DNA of 51,830 nucleotides, taken from contig JALCBJ010000014.1 of the NCBI GenBank assembly GCA_028066595.1, positions 46,444 to 98,273 of the forward strand, read 5' to 3'. The notes beneath the pieces are model-generated. The model searched no databases, was not told where the DNA came from, and was given only the letters and a program-made list of their open reading frames with translations. Position 1 is the stretch's first letter; every line of letters starts with the position of its first letter. This DNA comes from Thermoanaerobaculia bacterium. Its GTDB lineage: Bacteria; Acidobacteriota; Thermoanaerobaculia; Multivoradales; J023. The position numbers were made by a program, and so were the translations under genes. Of this stretch, positions 1 to 8,328 are shown piece after piece.

Positions 1-395
1 TCGGCATCGACTCCTCCGAGGAGCGCCTCGATGGTCGTGTCGAGCAGTCGGTAGAGCGCGCTCGAAGGGTCGTCCTCGATACTGAATTCGCTCATGTGCT
101 CGGCGAGGTAGGACGTCAGAAGGATACCCTCCAGGTCCTCCTGAAGCGGCGCCGCCGGACGCAGCGTCTCGGCACTCTGAATGCGCACCAACTCCCGACC
201 CTCCTTTTCGCGCCAAGCGACGCGAAGCTTCGACAGCAGTTGGAGGTGTCCGGCGAAGCGGCTGAACTTCGTGCGCGCACCCTGAGCGACGCCGCGTTTC
301 TTGCCGTGCTCGGCGGTGAGAAAGGTGACGATACGGTCGCGCTCCTGGAGGTCGAAGACGTCGAGGATCAAGGCCTCCGCCTCATGCGCGATCAT
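1..395 (-). CDS. recO: DNA repair protein RecO, N-terminal part (runs off window start)
   Basis: RecO helps load RecA at single-strand gaps with RecR in the RecFOR pathway. The 131 codons visible run from an ATG at 395 to the window edge without a stop. The start of the protein, MIAHEAEALILDVFDLQERD, then a segment DRIVTFLTAEHGKKRGVAQG and GARTKFSRFAGHLQLL, fits the RecO N-terminal OB-fold pattern (aliphatic strand, E-x-D-R-hydrophobic, T-x-x-x-G, G-A-R-x-x-x-S/F). It lies 17 bases downstream of mgtE on the same strand, so the two are probably cotranscribed. No clear Shine-Dalgarno precedes the ATG. The C-terminal zinc/helical part is outside the window. Recognition is from motif memory, so identity is likely but not certain. 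Confidence 0.8.
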   Translation of the reverse strand, partial: MIAHEAEALILDVFDLQERDRIVTFLTAEHGKKRGVAQGARTKFSRFAGHLQLLSKLRVAWREKEGRELVRIQSAETLRPAAPLQEDLEGILLTSYLAEHMSEFSIEDDPSSALYRLLDTTIEALLGGVDA

Positions 396-412
396 GCTGC
401 GGCCGACCGCTG

Positions 413-1825
413 CTAGCCGGCCACCATCAGCCGGAACAGCGCGGTGGTGAGGCTGAAGTAGATCAGCACCCCCAGCACGTCGTTGGCCGTGGTCACCAGT
501 GGCCCGGACGCGACGGCCGGATCGAAGCCTATGCGCTGAAATAGCACCGGAATGAGCGCACCGTTGAGGCTTGCCAGAAGGACCGTGGCGAGAAGCGACA
601 GGCTGACCGCGAGCACCAGCTCCAATCGACCGGCCGAGTAGTCGGTGAGCTGAGCGATCCCGAGTGAGGCGAGGGCCACCAGCGCCGCACAGGTGATGCC
701 GAGGAGTGACCCCACTTTGAGTTGCTGCCAGAGAAATGTCCGTATTTCTCCGCTGCCCGGGTTCAGACGACCGGTGGCCAGGCCACGTACAGCGATCGTC
801 GACGTCTGCGAACCGATGTTGCCGGCCATGCCCATGATCACCGGGATGAAGCCCACGAGCACCGCCATGTCGAAGGCCTGTTCGAAGCGCGTGGTCAGGA
901 TACCGGCACCCAGGAGACCCACGAGGTTGAACAGGATCCAGGGGAGCCGAATACCGGCCACCTTGAACGACCGATCTTGGTACACCAGCTCATCGTCCGA
1001 CGTACCGGCCATCTTGTAGAAGTCTTCGGTCGCCTCTTCTTTGAAGATGTCGACGATGTCGTCGATGGTGACGATCCCGGCCAGCCGGTTCTCGCCATCC
1101 ACCACGGGAATGGCCAGCAGGTCATAGCGCGACGCCAGCTGTGCCACCTCTTCCTGATCGGCGTCGGTATGCACCTGGACGATCGACGCGTTCATCAGCT
1201 CGCCCAGCGTCTGACTAGGCTGGGCCAAGAGCAGGTTGCGCAGCGGCGTGACGCCCACCAGGCGGTCGTTCTTGTCGACCACATAGAGGTAGGAAATCAT
1301 CTCCACCTCTTGCGCGAACTCCCGCACCCGCTCGATCGCTTCCTGGACTAGTGTGTCCTCGGTCAGCGCCATGAACTCCGTGTCCATGATGCGACCGGCG
1401 GTGTCGTCGTCGTACACCAAATGGGCCTGGACGTCGGAGAACCGATCCTCCAGATCGACGATGGCGAGCACTTGCTCCTTGAGATCTTCTGGCAGCGAGT
1501 CGAGAAGAGAGACCGCGTCGTCGACCTTCGCGCTGTCCAGGAGCTGTGCGACCTGGTCGGGGGTCAGCTGGGACAGGATGCCGAGTCGCGCCTGCGGATC
1601 GAGCTCCAGGAGCACGGACGGCGCCGCGTCACCGAAGTCGCTGACCAGGATCTTGAAGATCTCGAATTGCTCCAGCGGCGTGAACGTGCGCAGCATGAAC
1701 GCCACGTCCTCGGGACGGATCTTCGCCAGAACTTTGGAGATTCGTCCGCGGGCACCCCGGCGCAGCAGGCGGCGGACCGTCCGCCCCTGGAGCTCGGCGC
1801 TGCGAGAGGTGGTGGAGACCTCCAT
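413..1825 (-). CDS. mgtE: Magnesium channel/transporter MgtE
   Basis: MgtE is a dimeric Mg2+ channel of the inner membrane gated by cytoplasmic Mg2+. The 470-residue product has the family's usual length and order: an N-terminal superhelical domain (about 20-130; FTPLEQFEIFKILVSDFGD, DEAVSLLDSLPEDL-like repeats), a CBS pair (about 135-255; YLYVVDKNDRLVGV and LLAIPVVDGENRLAGIVTID), and five membrane helices from about 280. The family pore motif GNIGSQTST and the late segment PLVTTANDVLGVLIYF, which contains the conserved pore Asp, are both present. The open frame extends 167 codons further upstream, but that part is low-complexity and antisense to the neighbouring amidohydrolase gene, so I place the start at the ATG at 1825. 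recO follows 17 bases later. Confidence 0.93.
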   Translation of the reverse strand: MEVSTTSRSAELQGRTVRRLLRRGARGRISKVLAKIRPEDVAFMLRTFTPLEQFEIFKILVSDFGDAAPSVLLELDPQARLGILSQLTPDQVAQLLDSAKVDDAVSLLDSLPEDLKEQVLAIVDLEDRFSDVQAHLVYDDDTAGRIMDTEFMALTEDTLVQEAIERVREFAQEVEMISYLYVVDKNDRLVGVTPLRNLLLAQPSQTLGELMNASIVQVHTDADQEEVAQLASRYDLLAIPVVDGENRLAGIVTIDDIVDIFKEEATEDFYKMAGTSDDELVYQDRSFKVAGIRLPWILFNLVGLLGAGILTTRFEQAFDMAVLVGFIPVIMGMAGNIGSQTSTIAVRGLATGRLNPGSGEIRTFLWQQLKVGSLLGITCAALVALASLGIAQLTDYSAGRLELVLAVSLSLLATVLLASLNGALIPVLFQRIGFDPAVASGPLVTTANDVLGVLIYFSLTTALFRLMVAG

Positions 1826-1952
1826 GACGGGCGGCAGCGTAGCATGGGAGGGTGCCTGGTGACGGCCTCGCACGATGGCCGGAATGGCCGTTTCGAGACG
1901 TAGACTCGGTGACGAAACGAGAGACAGAACGACGCTCGGTGAAGGAGCCGCG

Positions 1953-2774
1953 ATGGGAACCGTCGACGCCTGGGCACAGATCCTCACGGAACGGATGACG
2001 AGGCAGCCGTGGATGGCCACGCTGCTGCGCTGGACCGGCCAGAAACGCGAGTCGACGCAGATGACCGTCGAGATGACGCTCCGCGCGATGGACGCCGCAG
2101 ACGTGGAGATCGCGCTCCTCTCGGCATGGTGCGGGTCCGACGGCTGGCTGATCACCAACGAGGAGGTGAAGCGGCAGGTGGATACAGCGCCAGATCGCTT
2201 CCGCGGTGTCGCCTCGGTCGATCTACGCTCGCCCATGGACGCCGTGCGTGAGGTTCGCCGGTGGGCTGGTGAGGAGGGGTTCGTCGGAGTACGCGCGCTA
2301 CCCTGGCTGTGGGACCTGCCCCCCAACGACCGCCGCTTCTACCCGGTCTATTCCGCCTGCGTCGACGTCGATGTGCCGTTCTGCACTCAGGTGGGGCACA
2401 CGGGACCACTCTGCCGTTCGGAACCGGGTCGACCGATCCCCTACCTCGACGACGTGCTCCTCGACTTTCCCGAGCTGACGATCGTCGGGGGACACGTCGG
2501 ATTTCCCTGGATCGACGAGATCGTGTCCCTCGCTCTCAAGTACTCCAACTTCTACGTCGATACCTCGGCGTATGCACTACACCGCTTGCCACCCACCTTT
2601 CGTGCTTTCATGAGAGGCCCGGGTCGAAGCAGGGTTCTCTTCGGTACCAACTGGCCCATGCTCTCGCCCGAGCGTTGCCTGGAGGGCCTGGGGGAACTAG
2701 ATCTCTCCGACGAGGGTCGAGAGGCGTTTCTTTCAGGAAATGCACGCCGGGTCTACGGGCTGGACGCCTTGTAA
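1953..2774 (+). CDS. Amidohydrolase-fold (COG2159-like) protein with degenerate metal site
   Basis: A 273-residue TIM-barrel protein of the amidohydrolase_2 type, which includes decarboxylases and hydrolases of small carboxylic acids. Landmarks are QVGHTG, the VGGHVGFPWIDE segment (usual metal-binding/catalytic His region) and VLFGTNWPML near the end followed by LSGNARRVYGL, the typical C-terminal 'NArRly' helix. Two usual ligands are absent: the N-terminal HxH is replaced by DAWAQ and the Asp of FGTDWP by Asn. The start at 1953 is chosen because AAGGAG sits 7 bases upstream; an in-frame ATG at 1875 is possible. A TAGACT hexamer at 1901-1906 may be its -10. It is divergent from mgtE. Substrate unknown. 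Confidence 0.75.
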   Translation: MGTVDAWAQILTERMTRQPWMATLLRWTGQKRESTQMTVEMTLRAMDAADVEIALLSAWCGSDGWLITNEEVKRQVDTAPDRFRGVASVDLRSPMDAVREVRRWAGEEGFVGVRALPWLWDLPPNDRRFYPVYSACVDVDVPFCTQVGHTGPLCRSEPGRPIPYLDDVLLDFPELTIVGGHVGFPWIDEIVSLALKYSNFYVDTSAYALHRLPPTFRAFMRGPGRSRVLFGTNWPMLSPERCLEGLGELDLSDEGREAFLSGNARRVYGLDAL

Positions 2775-2804
2775 CAACAGGTCCATAGGCGCGTTTCTAG
2801 GGAC

Positions 2805-4517
2805 ATGTCTCTACGCCGCCTCTGTTTGTCATTGCTCGTTTTCGTTCCGCTGTTCGCAGTCGGACCGCCCGCTTATGCGGAGCGCCTGGAGTTCCGACAT
2901 CTGAGTCTCGACCTGCCAGCCGCTCCGGCAGTGCTCTTGCCCGTGGACCTGGATGGCGATGGCCGGCGAGATCTGGTGACGGCCTTGGTCTATACCGAAT
3001 GGGATCAGATCTCCATCGAGGAGTCGACGGAGATGGACGGTGTCGAGGGGCTCGTCGAGGTCCTGACCATTGTTCCTTCCCTGGCCGAACGCCGAGAGCT
3101 CAGGGTTTGGTTGGCGGATCCGTCGGCACCGTCGGGCTATCGACCGGCAGGGCAATGGATGGAGCTCGACCGTTCCGTTGTCGGGCTGGAGGCCGGGCCG
3201 CCCGGGATTCCGGTGCTGGCGCTCACCGACGAGGGCTTGGCGACTCTCGTACTGGACGACGAGGGGTTGCGCTTCGAGGCGCTCGTAGCCGATCCTCCGG
3301 TGCACGCCGGTACGGGGACACTGATACCGAACCTAGGCATCGTGCAGGACGTCTCCGGCGACGGCATCGACGACGTGATGCTCCCGGCACGCGACGGTTT
3401 GGCGATCTACCTCGGTACCGGAGACGGTATCGCGCCGGAAGCTGCTTTCCGTCGCGGAATGCCGAGCGACGAGTTCGATACGTTGCGAGGGCGCCGCGTA
3501 CGTCGCTATCCGTTACCCCAGGTTCGGGATGTGACGGGCGATGGCCTACCGGATCTGCTGATCCCGGACCGGACTACGGGGTGGAGAGACTTTCACGTAG
3601 TGATCAACCGGGGACATGGCGTCTTCGATCTTCCGATCGAGGTCGAGGCACCGGAGTCCTGTCGGGAAGAAAAGGACGCAGAGGGGACCAAATCGGAACC
3701 TGCTCTCTGTCTGATGGGCCAACCCCGCCATTTCGGCGACCTCGATGGTGACGGCCTGGCTGAATGGATGGTCCGCGAAGACCTCAGCGACCCGGATGCA
3801 GGACTCCGCAAGGAGATCAAGGAGGCGAAGAACCCGCCCGGTGTCTTTCGGCTATATCGGAGTCGGAATGCGAGTCTCGGGGACTTCGCACCGGAATCGG
3901 AGCACTACGCCGAATTCCGTGCCGTCGGCTATTCCATCGAGATTCAGAGTGACCAGAGCGACGGCGACGACGGATTCCGTTTGCCGGGCGGGTTGGCCGA
4001 TCTCGACGGCGACGGCGACCAGGACTTGATCGCCGTAACGCTCGACTTCTCCGCTTTCCAGCTGCTGCGTGTGATGACGACCAAGACCTTTGGCATGGGG
4101 GTAGACCTCCACCTGTTCTGCCTCGGCGAGGACGGATACAAACCGGTCGCCGGCCTGGACCTGTCCGGCAAGTTTCGGATCCATCTCGACGACATCCGGA
4201 TGTCTCATCTATCGGTTTTCGAAGGTGACTTCGATGCCGATGGCCGTCGCGACTTCGTCCAACTCGGCCGAGGCAAGAACGTGACGATCCACGGAGGGCG
4301 GGAGGGCTGCCGGTATCCCACGGAACCGGACTGGACGATCCGCCTCGAGAAGGAACCAGCAAACCTTGCTCTCGTGCGAATCGAGGACTTCGACGGTGAC
4401 GAACGCAGCGATCTGGGAGTACTTCAGCCATTGCCTCGACCCGAGGACGGCGCATCGAGGGCGGTCCGTCTGGAGCTGTATTTGAGCAGTGAGCGGTCGA
4501 CGGAGGCGTCGCGATGA
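2805..4517 (+). CDS. Secreted FG-GAP/VCBS-repeat (beta-propeller) protein
   Basis: 570 residues with a clear Sec signal peptide (basic MSLRR, hydrophobic LCLSLLVFVPLFAV, cleavage near AYA). The rest contains repeated DxDGDGxxD calcium-loop signatures, for example DLDGDGRRDLVT (about residue 47), DVSGDGIDDVML, DVTGDGLPDLLI, DLDGDGLAEWMV, DLDGDGDQDLIA, DFDADGRRDFVQ and DFDGDERSDLGV. This is the FG-GAP/VCBS pattern of extracellular beta-propellers that bind Ca2+ between blades. No enzymatic motif is seen and it does not carry an ASPIC/UnbV tail. It overlaps the next gene by four bases (ATGA), so the two similar products are probably made together. Function beyond a secreted propeller is not visible. 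Confidence 0.85.
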   Translation: MSLRRLCLSLLVFVPLFAVGPPAYAERLEFRHLSLDLPAAPAVLLPVDLDGDGRRDLVTALVYTEWDQISIEESTEMDGVEGLVEVLTIVPSLAERRELRVWLADPSAPSGYRPAGQWMELDRSVVGLEAGPPGIPVLALTDEGLATLVLDDEGLRFEALVADPPVHAGTGTLIPNLGIVQDVSGDGIDDVMLPARDGLAIYLGTGDGIAPEAAFRRGMPSDEFDTLRGRRVRRYPLPQVRDVTGDGLPDLLIPDRTTGWRDFHVVINRGHGVFDLPIEVEAPESCREEKDAEGTKSEPALCLMGQPRHFGDLDGDGLAEWMVREDLSDPDAGLRKEIKEAKNPPGVFRLYRSRNASLGDFAPESEHYAEFRAVGYSIEIQSDQSDGDDGFRLPGGLADLDGDGDQDLIAVTLDFSAFQLLRVMTTKTFGMGVDLHLFCLGEDGYKPVAGLDLSGKFRIHLDDIRMSHLSVFEGDFDADGRRDFVQLGRGKNVTIHGGREGCRYPTEPDWTIRLEKEPANLALVRIEDFDGDERSDLGVLQPLPRPEDGASRAVRLELYLSSERSTEASR

Positions 4518-6073
4518 AACCGACCGTTCTCAGAGTTTGCGTCTCGGCCATGTCTGTGGTGCTCCTCGGGGTCGGCTCGTCCTCGGCCGTCGATGACGAA
4601 CCGCTGGCGCCTGTAGGAACTCAGGTAGCGGACCTGCCTGGGGTACGCGTCGTGGAACGGGTGATCGAAGGGCGATTGCTGGGTGCGGTGGAGCTACCCG
4701 AATCGTTGGGCCGCGGATTGGCGGTACTGTTGGTACCGGGAATCGGTGAGGAGAAGGAGAATCTTCACTGGACCGAGGAGCTGGGCGAAGAGGGGGTGGA
4801 GGAATACGAAGAGACGCCGCGCCAGCTCTGGGCACTCTTCGCCGAACCGTCGCGCCCGCCGCAGCTGCTCGTCGACGACCTACCGTCGACGCTGCAGGAT
4901 CTGGAGCTCTTCCGGGGTGGCGAGGGTGGCGAGGACCAGCTATGGCTCGGAGGCGATGGTGTGATCTATCGCTTCTCGCCAGAAGATCAGAAGGTGACCG
5001 CCATCCTGGCGGCGCCTGGTCTGGAGCTCAGTGTCCTGGAGCAGACGGGGTTGCTCGAAATGGGCAACGGAGTCGCCGTTCCGGAGCTCGGCCGACTGCG
5101 CCTGCTCGATCGGACCTTGCGGGAGACGGCGGTCTATCCACTGCCGGTGGCGGCCGAACGCCGGTCCGGAGGACTGATCCTCTCTTCACCGCATGTGGTG
5201 CGACCTCGGGCCGACGCCATGCCCTTTTTCGTCGGACCCGAGGCACGGGGAACGACGCGACTTTGGGTTGGGATCATCGATCCGGGGGCGGACGGAGAGC
5301 AGGCCGGGAGCAACGCTCCAGCGGCGGATGCGGCCGACTCCGAGCCGGCCCAACCCGCCGACGCATGGATCCGACTACCCGCACCGGAAGACGTGGAGCG
5401 CTCCAAGTTCGTCGTGCTGGACGGCATTCCACGTCTTGCCGTCACCACCACGGACGCCGAGAGGCTGGGGATGCTCGAAGAGCTGAAGTTTCGACTCTTC
5501 GCTCTGCGGTCCGATCGCACCCGGGGTGGCGCCGGTCCCTTGTTCCAAGCGAAGACACAAACCAAGTTCTGGTACACCGTGGGCATCGACGTGGCAGACC
5601 TCAACCGCGACGGGAAGGACGATCTGGCACTCATCCAGCCCGAAGGTTTGGGTGCCGGTGATCTCCTCATCGAGGTCTACCTGGGCCTCGGCGATGGCCG
5701 TGTCTCCATCGCCGGCAAGCGCCGCTCCAAGCTCGACGCCCCCGACGCCTACTGGCACTGGGGTGACGATCTCACCGGCGATGGGGTCCCCGATCTATTC
5801 GTCGCCTCCTGGGAGAAAGTCCAGCTGCTGGCAGGGGAGCCGGACCACCGCAGCCGCGTGGTGGAGAAGCGCCCAGTGTGGGCCTGGGAGCCATCCGAGC
5901 TCGAGTCCGCCATGCGGCGCGTGGACGGCGAGGATGGTGACCTTCCCTCGGATCACTACGAACGCGCGGAGCAGATCCATGTCCACGATCTCGACGGCGA
6001 CGGTGATCTGGATCTGACCATGGCCGCGGCGAGTCTAGGTCGGGTGATCGTGCGTTTCGTCCTGCCGCACTAG
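4514..6073 (+). CDS. Second secreted FG-GAP-type protein, coupled to the previous gene
   Basis: 519 residues starting with a signal peptide (MKPTVLRVCVSAMSVVLLGV, cleavage near SSA-VDD). Only three Ca-loop signatures remain clear, all in the C-terminal third: DLNRDGKDDLALIQ, DLTGDGVPDLFVAS and DLDGDGDLDLTMAA. The N-terminal two thirds are Glu-rich and poorly repeated, with an Ala/Asp/Pro-rich linker around residues 260-285. It starts inside the stop of the upstream propeller gene (ATGA), so it is likely its translational partner and perhaps a paralogue that has diverged at the N-terminus. It is followed by 91 bases before the MarR gene, which has its own promoter. Confidence 0.8.
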   Translation: MKPTVLRVCVSAMSVVLLGVGSSSAVDDEPLAPVGTQVADLPGVRVVERVIEGRLLGAVELPESLGRGLAVLLVPGIGEEKENLHWTEELGEEGVEEYEETPRQLWALFAEPSRPPQLLVDDLPSTLQDLELFRGGEGGEDQLWLGGDGVIYRFSPEDQKVTAILAAPGLELSVLEQTGLLEMGNGVAVPELGRLRLLDRTLRETAVYPLPVAAERRSGGLILSSPHVVRPRADAMPFFVGPEARGTTRLWVGIIDPGADGEQAGSNAPAADAADSEPAQPADAWIRLPAPEDVERSKFVVLDGIPRLAVTTTDAERLGMLEELKFRLFALRSDRTRGGAGPLFQAKTQTKFWYTVGIDVADLNRDGKDDLALIQPEGLGAGDLLIEVYLGLGDGRVSIAGKRRSKLDAPDAYWHWGDDLTGDGVPDLFVASWEKVQLLAGEPDHRSRVVEKRPVWAWEPSELESAMRRVDGEDGDLPSDHYERAEQIHVHDLDGDGDLDLTMAAASLGRVIVRFVLPH

Positions 6074-6126
6074 AGCGAGCGCATCTGGGCGGCTCGATGG
6101 TCGCTCCGGTGACGTTCGTGATATTT

Positions 6127-6142
6127 ATCTTGATATCGAGAT
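6127..6142. promoter_or_regulatory. MarR-type operator 1 (16-bp near-palindrome over the -35)
   Basis: ATCTTGATATCGAGAT is a palindrome except for one base pair (T/G versus C/A at the fifth position from each end). Sites of this ATCTYGATATCRAGAT form are typical of MarR-family dimers. It covers the -35 hexamer of the promoter of the marR-like gene, so binding would block RNA polymerase. Negative autoregulation is inference. Confidence 0.65.
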
Positions 6143-6164
6143 TCTTGTTATCTAGAATCTCGAT
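6130..6164 (+). promoter_or_regulatory. Promoter for the MarR/peptidase operon, leaderless
   Basis: TTGATA at 6130-6135 (5 of 6 to TTGACA), a 17-base spacer and TAGAAT at 6153-6158 (5 of 6 to TATAAT). Only six bases separate the -10 from the ATG at 6165, so transcription should begin on or next to the A of the start codon. No ribosome binding site precedes the gene. The promoter is fully embedded in the operator palindromes. Confidence 0.75.
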
Positions 6165-6166
6165 AT
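6133..6166. promoter_or_regulatory. Perfect 13-bp inverted repeat overlapping -10 and start codon
   Basis: Arms ATATCGAGATTCT (6133-6145) and AGAATCTCGATAT (6154-6166) are exact reverse complements separated by eight bases. The right arm contains the -10 hexamer and the first two bases of the ATG; its AATCTCGATAT core is a half-site like the one in operator 1. Together they suggest two adjacent MarR dimer sites, one on the -35 and one on the -10/start. Confidence 0.65.
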
Positions 6167-6668
6167 GGAAGATGTGGATCTGCTCGACAAGTTGCGAGAC
6201 GATTGGCAGCGAGAGCGCCCGGATCTCGAGACGACCTCCATGGGCGTCATCGGCCGACTGGTGGTTCTCGGTGGCTTGCTCGAAAAGCGAGCGTCGGAGG
6301 CCCTGGCGCCATTCGATATCGGTTATACCGATCTGGATGTACTGGCCACACTACGCCGCTCCGGATCCCCTTTCGAGCTACGTCCCGCCGCTCTACTGCA
6401 GGCGGTCCTGATCCAATCCGGATCGATGACCGCCTGTCTGGATCGGCTCGAGAAGAAAGGCCTGGTGGATCGGGTAGCCACTCCGGAGGATCGCCGAGGA
6501 CGTGCGGTACGGCTCACCGTACGAGGTCGAGAACTGATCGACCGCGCCATCGAGGTGCGGTTCGCCGACGCTGACACGAGTCTCGAGGGACTGACCGATG
6601 AGGAGCGGGTCACCCTCGAAGGTCTCCTGCGACGGCTGTTGAGCTCCAACCAAACGAAAAAGGACTGA
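6165..6668 (+). CDS. MarR-family transcriptional regulator
   Basis: A 167-residue winged-helix regulator of the MarR family, slightly longer than usual because of an N-terminal extension. The recognisable core runs from about residue 25: ALAPFDIGYTDLDVLATLRR (helix 2-3), LLQAVLIQSGSMTACLDRLE (recognition helix, the 'S.ss.T..ldrLE.kGlv' pattern), KKGLVDRVATPEDRRGRAVR (wing with the conserved D-R-R-G/R) and LTVRGRELIDRA. It probably senses a small ligand, possibly a phenolic or drug-like compound as is common in the family. The gene ends four bases before the peptidase gene, so the pair forms an operon controlled by the palindromes at its own start. Leaderless start at 6165. Confidence 0.9.
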   Translation: MEDVDLLDKLRDDWQRERPDLETTSMGVIGRLVVLGGLLEKRASEALAPFDIGYTDLDVLATLRRSGSPFELRPAALLQAVLIQSGSMTACLDRLEKKGLVDRVATPEDRRGRAVRLTVRGRELIDRAIEVRFADADTSLEGLTDEERVTLEGLLRRLLSSNQTKKD

Positions 6669-6672
6669 ATCC

Positions 6673-8262
6673 ATGAATCGGCCATGCTCTGTTTTCCGTC
6701 GTGTGCATCGTCTTCCGCGCTTCCGGGCCTCGCTGGTTCCAGCGGCATTGACACTGGGCTGCCTTCTTGTCTCCTGCCAGAGCTCCGGCGAGGACACCTC
6801 CGCTCCTACAGCCATCGCGCCAGTGGCCCCCGAGGCCGAGGTCCGGCTCTTCGACGAAACCCTGGAGCTCGAGGATGGCGCCGCGCTGGCCTACCAGCGG
6901 GGCGTCGCCACCGTAGCCGTTCGCAGAGACGATCCGTCGAGTGGCACCATGGAGGTGGAGTTCTTCCGCTTCCCCCGGAGCGCCGACGCCTCTGCTGATA
7001 CGCCGCCGATCTTCTTGCTTCATGGCGGTCCCGGATTTCGCGGTCTGGGACCCCGGCTCGAGCGTCCGGGTTACTTCGAGAACCGGCTGGCCAGACTGAC
7101 CCGAATCTCCGACCTGATCGTGCCAGGACAACGAGGCTTCGGCTCTTCGACGGCCACTCCCTGTGAATCCGGTGAAACCCTGAGCATGGAAGAAGCCCTC
7201 GATTCGGAGATCCGTCTGGGAGCCATTGGCGACGCCGCTGCCGATTGTCGCAAGAAATGGGAGTCCGAGGGTTTCGACCTCACCGGACTCAACGTGGTCG
7301 AAGCTGCCGGAGACGTGGTCGATATCGCTCGCCAGTTGGGCTACGACCAGATCCAGCTCCGCGGCGGGAGCTTCGGATCCCACTGGGCCATGACGATCCT
7401 CCGTTTTCACCCGGAGCTCGTCGCGCGCGCGACCCTCACCGGTCTGGAAGGTCCAGACCACACCTACGACATGCCCGGCTGGGTCCTGGGCGCCATGGAA
7501 CGGATCGCCGCCTCGGCGGAGGCGTCCACGGTGTTCGGAGATCGGATCCCCGAGGGAGGTCTCCTGAATGCCTACCGTGAGCTGATCGCTCGTGCTGCCA
7601 CCAAGCCGATCGCCGTGGAGATCGCCCACCCGGAGACCGGCGATCCCACGGTCATCGAGCTCGACGGAGACAGGCTCAGACGGATCTTCTCCCGATCCAC
7701 CCGATACACCGGGGTCCGGATCCGGACCGCCCCGTGGCCTCTGATGCTCCTGGACGTGCTGCACGGCGACTATCAGGAAGTGACCACTTCCTATGTGGAG
7801 GACCTGCGCGAGATCGACCTGAACGATGCTGCCTTCTACCAGCTGGACTGCGGGTCCGGGATCAGCCGAGAACGGGGCGTCACGCTCCGCAGCGATCCCG
7901 CGGCCGAGATGTTGGGGCCGACCTGGCTCTGGTATGACGTCTCTTGTGCTCCCTGGGATGCCGATCTCGGCGAGACATTCCGCGGTCCCTTCGAGTCATC
8001 TGTTCCCACGGTTTTGGTTCAGGGGAACTGGGATACTTCCACCCCCTACGAGAACGCTGTGGAGCTGAGACCCTTTTTCCGCAATCATCGTTTCGTCCAC
8101 GTGGAAGGCGGTTCCCACGGCGCCTTGCGGGAAGCCCTCGAGGAGGTCGAAGGATTCCAGGAGGCCATGGATCATTGGCTGGCCACCGGCGAGATGGAAC
8201 AGATTCCGGAGTCGGTCGAGCTGCCACCGTTTCCATGGACTGCGGAGCTCGACGAGTCCTGA
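6673..8262 (+). CDS. Lipoprotein alpha/beta-hydrolase, S33 (tripeptidyl/prolyl aminopeptidase-like)
   Basis: 529 residues. The N-terminus has a basic stretch, a hydrophobic segment and a lipobox LVSC with Cys35, so it is a predicted lipoprotein. The fold is alpha/beta-hydrolase of the S33 group: HGGPG at 117-121 (oxyanion motif), nucleophile Ser233 in GGSFGSHW, Asp454 in GNWDTSTP and His482 in GGSHG. The cap lies between about 260 and 390. Family members remove N-terminal residues from peptides or hydrolyse other small amides/esters, and some MarR-linked ones act on antibiotics. AAGGA lies eight bases upstream of the ATG. It is cotranscribed with the MarR gene, which suggests induction by its substrate. 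Substrate unknown. Confidence 0.85.
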   Translation: MNRPCSVFRRVHRLPRFRASLVPAALTLGCLLVSCQSSGEDTSAPTAIAPVAPEAEVRLFDETLELEDGAALAYQRGVATVAVRRDDPSSGTMEVEFFRFPRSADASADTPPIFLLHGGPGFRGLGPRLERPGYFENRLARLTRISDLIVPGQRGFGSSTATPCESGETLSMEEALDSEIRLGAIGDAAADCRKKWESEGFDLTGLNVVEAAGDVVDIARQLGYDQIQLRGGSFGSHWAMTILRFHPELVARATLTGLEGPDHTYDMPGWVLGAMERIAASAEASTVFGDRIPEGGLLNAYRELIARAATKPIAVEIAHPETGDPTVIELDGDRLRRIFSRSTRYTGVRIRTAPWPLMLLDVLHGDYQEVTTSYVEDLREIDLNDAAFYQLDCGSGISRERGVTLRSDPAAEMLGPTWLWYDVSCAPWDADLGETFRGPFESSVPTVLVQGNWDTSTPYENAVELRPFFRNHRFVHVEGGSHGALREALEEVEGFQEAMDHWLATGEMEQIPESVELPPFPWTAELDES

Positions 8263-8328
8263 TCTATCGAGAGTCGGGCGTTCGTGCTCGATCCAGTGTG
8301 GTGCTCGAGAACGGATCTTTGATGCGAT

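Noticed and set aside
1826..2326. 167-codon upstream extension of mgtE
   Set aside because: Low-complexity translation, antisense to the amidohydrolase gene, and MgtE homologues start close to the ATG at 1825.
2805..4517. Repeated GAYGGNGAY DNA in the propeller and EF-hand genes as possible repeat elements
   Set aside because: They are codons of DxDGDGxxD loops with varied flanks, so a protein-level repeat, not a DNA repeat.
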